Shown here: piece by piece, positions 58,414 through 64,000 of the stretch
How the letters are laid out: each line of letters begins with the position of its first letter
Position numbering within the stretch: position 1 is the stretch's first letter
Assembly: GCF_017833255.1 (NCBI RefSeq)
Contig: NZ_JAFIBU010000001.1
Location: 620,001 to 684,000 of the forward strand
DNA: 64,000 nt
Direction of reading: 5' to 3'
DNA from: Paenibacillus sp. PvR098
GTDB taxonomy: Bacteria; Bacillota; Bacilli; Paenibacillales; NBRC-103111
The notes under the pieces: generated by a model
Told to the model about the DNA's origin: nothing
The model's input: the letters and a program-made list of their open reading frames with translations, nothing else
Databases searched by the model: none
Program-made: the position numbers and the translations under genes

Positions 58414-58920
58414 TTGATTCTTTTGGATCGCATAATTCGTTATTTTCCAAACATTTTTACTCTATCTAATCTGGGCTGCGGCATCGTAGCTTTAGTTTTC
58501 ATTGTTAATCATCTGCCGCTTATTGCTACTCTATTCTTAGTATTATCAGCCATATTTGATTTGTTTGATGGAAAAATTGCACGCAGTCTTAAAGTGTCCA
58601 GTGAATTTGGGGTTGAGCTTGATTCCTTAGCGGATATCGTTAGCTTTGGTGTTGTTCCGGCACTGGCGCTTTATGAAACCGTACCCCATCAAGTTGCATC
58701 CACCATCGCTTTAATGGTATTCCCCATGGCAGGTGCCCTTAGACTGGCACGTTTTAATACACGTCCCACCAAAGGATACTTTGAGGGGGTGCCGATCCCT
58801 GCAGCGGGATTACTGGTCTGTTTAGTATTATGGTTTCCCGCCGTTTATGGCTTCGCTGCCTACATTGCGCTGATTTTATCAATTTTAATGGTCAGTAGGA
58901 TACGTGTCAAAAAGTTATAG
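58414..58920 (+). CDS. pssA: CDP-diacylglycerol-serine O-phosphatidyltransferase
   Basis: The 168-residue membrane enzyme has the CDP-alcohol phosphotransferase signature D-G-x2-A-R-x8-G-x3-D-x3-D, seen as FDGKIARSLKVSSEFGVELD followed by SLADIVSFG (residues ~50-78). It opens with NIFTLSNLGCG, typical of PssA, and has about six membrane helices. It makes phosphatidylserine, the precursor of phosphatidylethanolamine. No psd gene follows here. The TTG at 58414 is the best start available (GAAGGG ahead). Confidence 0.88.
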   Translation: MILLDRIIRYFPNIFTLSNLGCGIVALVFIVNHLPLIATLFLVLSAIFDLFDGKIARSLKVSSEFGVELDSLADIVSFGVVPALALYETVPHQVASTIALMVFPMAGALRLARFNTRPTKGYFEGVPIPAAGLLVCLVLWFPAVYGFAAYIALILSILMVSRIRVKKL

Positions 58921-58941
58921 AGAATAAAAAAACGGCAATCC

Positions 58942-58973
58942 AAAACCCTTCAGCGTAAGACTGGAGGGTTTTG
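58942..58973 (+). terminator. Terminator after pssA
   Basis: AAAACCCTTCAG (58942-58953) pairs with CTGGAGGGTTTT (58961-58972). Confidence 0.8.
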
Positions 58974-59021
58974 TCGTTCTCAAGTTAACTCCTCACACTT
59001 TTAAGGACGGAATTTTTATAA

Positions 59022-59066
59022 TTGTCTTGCTGCGATACAGGTGATAATATATGTTTATAAACATAT
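59022..59066 (+). promoter_or_regulatory. Promoter with overlapping palindromic GntR operator
   Basis: TTGTCT (59022-59027), 17 bases, TAATAT (59045-59050) form a good sigma-A promoter. The perfect 18-bp palindrome ATATGTTTATAAACATAT (59049-59066) overlaps the -10 and start point, the classic place for autorepression by the FadR-type GntR protein encoded next. Confidence 0.65.
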
Positions 59067-59083
59067 CATATGAGTTGGTGATG

Positions 59084-59809
59084 ATGATTAAAGAGCTAGC
59101 AAGTACAAAAATTCTAAATGAATTGACCAGAAGGATTGAACAGGAAGAGTGGAAGGCCGGGCAGAAGCTGCCTTCTTTGGCTGCAGTTGCCAAAGAATTT
59201 CAAGTAGGCGTCTCCACCGTACGAGAAGCTCTGCGCATTTTGGAAAACAAAGGATTTATTCTTATTGAGCATGGCAGAGGGATGTTCGTACGTAATCCGA
59301 ACTATTGGAAACAGGAAAATGCATTGGACCTCACTCGGCTTCCTGTAGGAGATATGTTTTCCTTGCAGGAATACCGGGCTATTCTTGAACCTGAAATGGC
59401 AGCGCTTGCAGCGGAAAGGGCGACCCCTGGACAAACTGCACAAATGAAGGCGGCGGCATTAAAAATGATCGAAGATGTATCCAAAAGAGAAGATTATTTC
59501 GAAGCCGATATGGCCTTTCACGAACATATTGCCGAGGCTTGCTCGAATGAAGTCATGGCTCAGGTCATGAAAGGGATCTCAGACTTGCTCCTGGAGAGCC
59601 GCAGAAAAACAACGCGTATTCCCGGCAGTGCCGAGAGAGCTGCACACTTTCATATGCTGATCGCGTTGGCAATAGAGCAGAGAAACGGTGCCCTTGCCAA
59701 AGATATGATGAAGGCGCATCTGCAGGATGTTCGTCAGGATTCAATGAAGCTCAAGGAAGGTATGCAACCGCCACAACAAATTGAAACCATCGAATGGGAG
59801 AGAAGTTAA
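59084..59809 (+). CDS. GntR-family (FadR subfamily) transcriptional regulator
   Basis: The 241-residue protein has a winged HTH (KLPSLAAVAKEFQVGVSTVREALRIL, residues ~25-50) and an all-helical FCD effector domain with metal/ligand residues (YRAILEPEMAALAAERA, DMAFHEHIAEACSN, HFHMLIALAIEQRNG). The predicted transcription start (~59057) rules out an ATG at 59051, so 59084 is chosen. The stop overlaps the dehydratase start (TAATG), making it co-transcribed. It probably represses the operon until a sugar acid is present. Confidence 0.87.
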   Translation: MIKELASTKILNELTRRIEQEEWKAGQKLPSLAAVAKEFQVGVSTVREALRILENKGFILIEHGRGMFVRNPNYWKQENALDLTRLPVGDMFSLQEYRAILEPEMAALAAERATPGQTAQMKAAALKMIEDVSKREDYFEADMAFHEHIAEACSNEVMAQVMKGISDLLLESRRKTTRIPGSAERAAHFHMLIALAIEQRNGALAKDMMKAHLQDVRQDSMKLKEGMQPPQQIETIEWERS

Positions 59810-61959
59810 TGAAAACAATCCATCATGGTGTTAATCCGTACCAAGGTAATGTACAGGGCAAAGCTAACGAGCCTATTACCGTAGCCGGGCTATTAGACCG
59901 CGCACGTCGCAGTCTTGGCGGGAAATACGAAGGCGGGGAGCCGGATTGGACGCTCGACAACATTTATGACCGACTAGAGAATAATTCACCCCGGATCGCC
60001 ATTATCGGAGGCTCCTCCGATCATCCGGCCCATATTTTGGATCATGAAACGGTCTATAAAGCTGCTCTAAAAATATGGCAGGAAGGTGGAGTGCCGTTCT
60101 ATTTCAGTACCCCGGTGCTTTGTGACGGAACAGCGCAAAACAACATGGGGATGTCCTATTCACTGCAGAGCCGCAATGCGATTGCGGAAATCGTAGTGAA
60201 TCAAATGGAAGCGCAGTCATATCACGGAGCATTTGTGATTCAGGGCTGCGATAAGCAACCGCTGGGAGTATTAAGCGCCCTTGCCCATCTGGATCGTGTC
60301 CGGCGTTATCGCGGCGAGCATCATGTGTTTGCTACGTTCGCCCCTTCCCACGTACTGAAGGGAGGTACGATTCCGGATGATTTAAAGCTGGAATTAGCAG
60401 GTTTAGTATCCCAAGCCGTTGCAGCGGGATATGACGATATTGCCGCCGACATTGAAGATGCGGTGAGCTATATCCTTCAGTGCTCTTCCAACACCTCATT
60501 CCAAGGGGTTTTTGAACGAGCCGTGGAATGTGGTCTATTGACGGAGGAACGGCATAAGTATTTTGAAAAGAGGCTGGCTGTGAGCACCTGTGATTCCAAG
60601 GGCGGCATCTGTGCATTTCATGGAACGGGCAATAGTTCCCGGGACGTTACTACAGGGTTCGGTATCGTAAGCCCTGAGCTAGAGCTGCTGACAGACCCGC
60701 CGACACAGGCTCAAGTTAATCAAGCGATCGAGTCTTTGTTCTCCATCATCGATCGTCCGGAATGCAGCGTGAGTGAATTGGTCCGAGCCAATATCACCAA
60801 TGTGATCCGGATCCATAGCTCCGCCGGAGGCTCTACCAACCTGATGATGCATATTGTCGGCGCAATGGTCTATGCGGGTTATGACTTTTCGCTCGAAGAT
60901 ATGGAACGCATCGCTGCTGAACATCCGATTCCCGATTTGTTCGATTACAGCTTGACCGAAGGAAGAGATATCTATGTATTGGCCCAGCAGTGCTGCTCAG
61001 GTCAAATTCGCGGCATGGAAACGCTGATGTATGAGCTTACAAGAAATGGTGTTCCTATGGCTTTGGATGCACCGACGGTGACTGGTCAAACCTGGGGAGA
61101 AAGGCTGTCCAATACCGTAGGCTTAAGTGCGGATGGCGTGAAGAACAATCCGATCATCTTAAGCAAGCCTAAAAGAAGCTTTAGCGGTGTCGATGTCCTT
61201 CGGGGGAACTTTTTTAACCAAGCTGTGGTTAAAATCAGCGGCATGCCTACAAAGCAGCTCAATCAATTCGACGATAAAGTCGCCTTCGTACTTTATTATG
61301 AAAATGAAGAAGAGGCGAACCATCATCTGTTGGACGTGAATATGTTGGACCGCCTAAAGGCCGAACGGCACTTTGAGCTTGAACATATGAAGCGGATGGC
61401 TTCCTATAACGCTTCCGTTTCTTTGGAAGAGCTGCAAACGTTGAGTTATGATGAGCTGTTTGACCGGATGATTCGGGAGGAATGGCTCAGGCTGGCGGTC
61501 ATTATATCCGGTCAAGGCCCTGAAGCTTTCGGAATGCCGGAAATGATGACGCCTATGCAGCATATTAACGCACACCGTCAGTTAAAGTGTCTGACCACCT
61601 TAATCAGCGACGGCCGCTATTCGGGTGTGACATTTGGAGCTGCTGTAGGTCATATGACACCGGAAGCTTTTCATGGCGGCGGGCTTCTGTATCTGCAAGA
61701 GGGAGATCTGCTGCATCTGCAATTTCGCAAGAAACGTATCGATCTGCTGAATCCACAGTCATTTGCTTTGGGCCTAATTGAACACGACGTTGGGGAGCTT
61801 CGGAACAAGCGGACTGAACTCGGAATTTTCAGAATGGAAAAGATGCGTAAAAGACAAAAGCGTGTGGCGGCATCGAACCGGCTGCGCGATTGTACGGATG
61901 CATCCCGCGGCGTAGTGCCGATGGGAGTTGCATTGGATGCGGAGCTGAAATGGATTTAA
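59809..61959 (+). CDS. IlvD/Edd-family sugar-acid dehydratase, YjhG/YagF-like
   Basis: The 716-residue protein has the family blocks SSDHPAHILDHE, VLCDGTAQNNMGMSYSLQSR, IQGCDKQPLGVLSALAHLD with an Fe-S ligand Cys, CDSKGGICAFHGTGNSSRD and the C-terminal LISDGRYSGVTFGAAVGHMTPEA (split by one residue window). The long form with an N-terminal extension is typical of the YjhG/YagF D-xylonate dehydratase group (~655-720 residues). It would dehydrate an aldonate such as D-xylonate to a 2-keto-3-deoxy acid. Translationally coupled to the GntR gene. Confidence 0.85.
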   Translation: MKTIHHGVNPYQGNVQGKANEPITVAGLLDRARRSLGGKYEGGEPDWTLDNIYDRLENNSPRIAIIGGSSDHPAHILDHETVYKAALKIWQEGGVPFYFSTPVLCDGTAQNNMGMSYSLQSRNAIAEIVVNQMEAQSYHGAFVIQGCDKQPLGVLSALAHLDRVRRYRGEHHVFATFAPSHVLKGGTIPDDLKLELAGLVSQAVAAGYDDIAADIEDAVSYILQCSSNTSFQGVFERAVECGLLTEERHKYFEKRLAVSTCDSKGGICAFHGTGNSSRDVTTGFGIVSPELELLTDPPTQAQVNQAIESLFSIIDRPECSVSELVRANITNVIRIHSSAGGSTNLMMHIVGAMVYAGYDFSLEDMERIAAEHPIPDLFDYSLTEGRDIYVLAQQCCSGQIRGMETLMYELTRNGVPMALDAPTVTGQTWGERLSNTVGLSADGVKNNPIILSKPKRSFSGVDVLRGNFFNQAVVKISGMPTKQLNQFDDKVAFVLYYENEEEANHHLLDVNMLDRLKAERHFELEHMKRMASYNASVSLEELQTLSYDELFDRMIREEWLRLAVIISGQGPEAFGMPEMMTPMQHINAHRQLKCLTTLISDGRYSGVTFGAAVGHMTPEAFHGGGLLYLQEGDLLHLQFRKKRIDLLNPQSFALGLIEHDVGELRNKRTELGIFRMEKMRKRQKRVAASNRLRDCTDASRGVVPMGVALDAELKWI

Positions 61960-62004
61960 GGGATAGGAGGTAGAATGAAACGGCAATAGAGAAAGGGATT
62001 TTTA

Positions 62005-62037
62005 GAGCCCGCTGGTGAAGCGGGTTTCTTTATTTTC
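62005..62037 (+). terminator. Terminator after the dehydratase
   Basis: GCCCGCT pairs with AGCGGGT around GGTGA, followed by TTCTTTATTTTCTT. Confidence 0.75.
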
Positions 62038-62185
62038 TTGAATCGATCTTTTGGGCGGAAATATGTTGCGTTCATGGAATGCAAATGAGAATATATTATT
62101 GGATGCGCTATTAATTAAGGATTTTGTTGCAAATGTTAACACTTGTTCAACTGATGAAAAAATCTTTATTTAAAAGGTGATCGAA

Positions 62186-63793
62186 TTGAATATACTTGCC
62201 ATAGCTCCATATCCAGGGTTGAGGGATTTAATTCTGGAAGTGAATAAGGATTTGAAAAAAAACATCGATGTTGAAATCGGAGATTGGTATGAAGGTGTGG
62301 ACATTGCCAAAGCGTTGGAAAACAAAGACTATGATATCATCATTAGCCGCGGAGCGACTGTAAATCTGCTGAGGGAACATTGTTCCATTCCGGTGACGGA
62401 AATTAAAATATCGGGTTATGACATTTTACGCACGCTTACGCTCTTGAACGGATTTGAAGGAAAAATTGGCGTGATGAGCCATTTGAAGGTGATTCAAGGA
62501 GCGGACTTTATAGGCAAGCTTCTGAATATGGACTTAACCTTTTACGGCGATGGAGATTGTGAAAGGTGTCTGGAAAAGGCCATTGAAGACGAGGTTCAGG
62601 TGATTGTCGGGGATGTTAAATCAACCAATGCGGCTAGAAACCACGGACTTCACGGTATCCTTATCACTTCCGGAAAGGAAGCTGTGATGGAGGCGATTCA
62701 GGATGCAGAAAGATTAATCTTTTACATAAATAAAGAAAAAGAAAAATATGCAGGTTTAGTATCTATACTGGATCAAAAATGGAAGCCTGATCAACCCGTT
62801 CGGGATAAGATTGATAAGTATCGGTTTGTAAAACAAGCAAAGGCGACTGTCCACTTCAACCAGCTGGTTGGAAAATCGCAGATTATGGCTCATTTGATTG
62901 ATTCCGCCAAACGGATAAGCCATTCCGAACTGCCGATTATGATCTACGGAGAGCCGGGAACGGGAAAACACGTTTTAGCCCAAAGTATTCATAATGAAGG
63001 CGGTCTAAAAACGAAAGCGTTTATTACCATAGATTGTAGTTCCCATTCACCCGAGATATTAGAAAAAGAAATGCTGGGCATAGGTTCTGAGCCGGGTGCT
63101 TTCGAGCTTGCAAATGGCGGAACTTTATATATGTCCAATATTGGTAAGCTGCCTTTGAGCCTCCAAGTCACATTGTTACATATTCTAACCCGTCATAAGG
63201 TCAGGAGAATGGATAGCAATGAAGACCGAGAGATCAAGGTTCGAGTGATTGCTGAAAATGAAGAAAAATTAAACCCTATGGTCTCAAGAGGTGAATTTAG
63301 ATCCGATCTGTACCGTGCTATAAATACATTCGCTTTAAGTCTTTCTCCGCTGTGTGAAAGAGTAGAGGATATGGCTGATTTGATAAGGATGTTCATCGCT
63401 TCGGCGAACGTCGTGACGGGAAAGGAAATCGTCGGGGTCAAACCGGAAGTGATGGAACTTTTAAGATCGTATGACTGGCCGGGGAACATCGATCAGCTGA
63501 AAAATACAATCAAAAAAATGTGCTTGCTTAGCAGTGGCCCTTACATTGATCAAGTAGAGATCGAACCGGTCATTAAAGAATTAAGTGAGAGTTCAGAAAC
63601 CCATGATGCTCAAGGCATTTCTTTCTTCAACAAAACGTTAGATGAAATTGAAAGCGATATCATTTGTAAAATACTCGCGGAGGAAGAATATAACCAATCG
63701 AAAGCGGCAAAAAGGCTTGGGATTAATCGAACGACCCTATGGCGCAAATTGAAAATAAAGAATAGAAGGTCAATGATCACAAGCAATGATTAA
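62186..63793 (+). CDS. PrpR/NtrC-like regulator with degenerate AAA+ domain
   Basis: The 535-residue protein has a PrpR-type sensory domain (residues ~1-180: DYDIIISRGATVNLL, IGVMSHLKVI), an AAA+ domain and a Fis-type HTH (NQSKAAKRLGINRTTLWRKLK). Walker A is kept (GEPGTGKH, 255-262). The GAFTGA sigma-54 loop is deleted: the chain passes from EMLGIGSEPG straight to AFELANGG. Walker B acids are replaced (GGTLYMSNI, S317-N318 instead of DE). It therefore probably cannot open sigma-54 complexes and may act as a conventional regulator, as TyrR does. TTG start after AAAGGTGATC. It precedes a PdxA-like gene. Confidence 0.85.
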   Translation: MNILAIAPYPGLRDLILEVNKDLKKNIDVEIGDWYEGVDIAKALENKDYDIIISRGATVNLLREHCSIPVTEIKISGYDILRTLTLLNGFEGKIGVMSHLKVIQGADFIGKLLNMDLTFYGDGDCERCLEKAIEDEVQVIVGDVKSTNAARNHGLHGILITSGKEAVMEAIQDAERLIFYINKEKEKYAGLVSILDQKWKPDQPVRDKIDKYRFVKQAKATVHFNQLVGKSQIMAHLIDSAKRISHSELPIMIYGEPGTGKHVLAQSIHNEGGLKTKAFITIDCSSHSPEILEKEMLGIGSEPGAFELANGGTLYMSNIGKLPLSLQVTLLHILTRHKVRRMDSNEDREIKVRVIAENEEKLNPMVSRGEFRSDLYRAINTFALSLSPLCERVEDMADLIRMFIASANVVTGKEIVGVKPEVMELLRSYDWPGNIDQLKNTIKKMCLLSSGPYIDQVEIEPVIKELSESSETHDAQGISFFNKTLDEIESDIICKILAEEEYNQSKAAKRLGINRTTLWRKLKIKNRRSMITSND

Positions 63794-63854
63794 ATCTGCA
63801 ACAAAACAAAATCGTATGGCTGTAGTAAATGGTAACAACACCATAATATAATTA

Positions 63855-63868
63855 AAAAAACGCTTACA
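63855..63868 (+). promoter_or_regulatory. Partial cre-like site before the PdxA-family gene
   Basis: AAAAAACGCTTACA matches the CcpA cre consensus at all fixed positions except the first two bases. It lies 32 bases before the start. Confidence 0.3.
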
Positions 63869-63899
63869 CCAATTCATTAAACCGTGAAGGAGATAGGGT

Positions 63900-64000
63900 A
63901 TGGAAACTCAAAGAAAGCCGATCATGGCTTTGACTTACGGGGACGCTGCAGGAATCGGACCGGAGTTGGTCGCTCAAGTGCTGCAATTGGATGAAATTCG
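63900..64000 (+). CDS. PdxA-family 4-phosphate dehydrogenase, N-terminal part (runs off the window)
   Basis: The ATG follows GAAGGAG, and the first 33 codons give PIMALTYGDAAGIGPELVAQ, the characteristic opening of 4-hydroxythreonine-4-phosphate dehydrogenase and of its catabolic relatives that oxidise D-threonate or D-erythronate 4-phosphate. Next to a PrpR-like regulator, the catabolic PdxA2 type is more likely than vitamin B6 synthesis. A downstream DUF1537 kinase would confirm this but lies outside the window. Confidence 0.8.
   Translation, partial: METQRKPIMALTYGDAAGIGPELVAQVLQLDEI

Overview
The window reads as the chromosome of an aerobic, spore-forming Firmicute, most likely a Paenibacillaceae member. 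Signs of this are strong AGGAGG-type ribosome binding sites, frequent TTG/GTG starts, a good sigma-K-type promoter, spore-coat-like proteins, HipA-like and YrzF-like kinase folds, and lipoprotein-type substrate-binding proteins. No rRNA, tRNA, CRISPR array or intact insertion sequence was seen.

Region 1 (1-11.3 kb) holds the start of a leftward PAS sensor, an iron-type hydroxycarboxylate/alcohol dehydrogenase and a PIG-L deacetylase. These are followed by a locus centred on a 1272-residue three-repeat (six-cupredoxin) multicopper oxidase resembling MnxG, the spore-surface Mn(II) oxidase. It is preceded by two ~95-residue proteins placed like MnxE/MnxF. It is followed by two homologous two-barrel proteins, a CopC-CopD fusion and a His/Cys-rich protein with a near-consensus sigma-K promoter. 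This looks like a metal-oxidising or metal-binding spore-coat locus.

Region 2 (11.3-20.5 kb) is an accessory block with gene decay: a UDP-GlcNAc 2-epimerase pseudogene, a truncated kinase copy and a solute-binding lipoprotein relic. Its intact genes are three small YrzF-like kinases (one apparently a pseudokinase), two HipA-like kinases, a glycosyltransferase-like protein fused to PLL-type lectin repeats, and a DUF707 plus glycosyltransferase-like protein with a (QQE)8 tract and a very basic tail.

Region 3 (20.6-30.8 kb) has a GT4-APH kinase-GH57 operon probably acting on alpha-glucan or a related glycan, a 7TM-PAS-GGDEF diguanylate cyclase, an unknown gene behind a perfect cre match, a TctA relic, a zinc alcohol dehydrogenase, an EamA transporter and an alpha/beta hydrolase.

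Region 4 (31.2-57.7 kb) is a large catabolic superlocus for unidentified carboxylic acids. Module A has an isopropylmalate-type dehydrogenase, ALDH, HIBADH, TctC-B-A and an RraA-like aldolase. Module B has a LysR regulator divergent from MFS, HIBADH and LarA-like genes. Module C has a second LysR divergent from a 12-gene operon: 2-hydroxyacid dehydrogenase, RraA, nitroreductase, TctC-B-A, amidohydrolase, Rieske protein, Ldh_2 dehydrogenase, HpcH/HpaI aldolase, ALDH and a ThDP enzyme. Paralogous LysRs, ALDHs, HIBADHs, RraAs and TTT transporters suggest that related substrates are handled in parallel. Both TTT operons carry a stem-loop directly after the binding-protein gene.

Region 5 (58.4-64 kb) has pssA, a GntR regulator with a palindromic operator over its own -10 box, an IlvD/Edd-type YjhG-like dehydratase, and a PrpR/NtrC-like regulator that has lost both the GAFTGA loop and the Walker B acids, next to the start of a PdxA-family dehydrogenase. 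This also points to sugar-acid catabolism.
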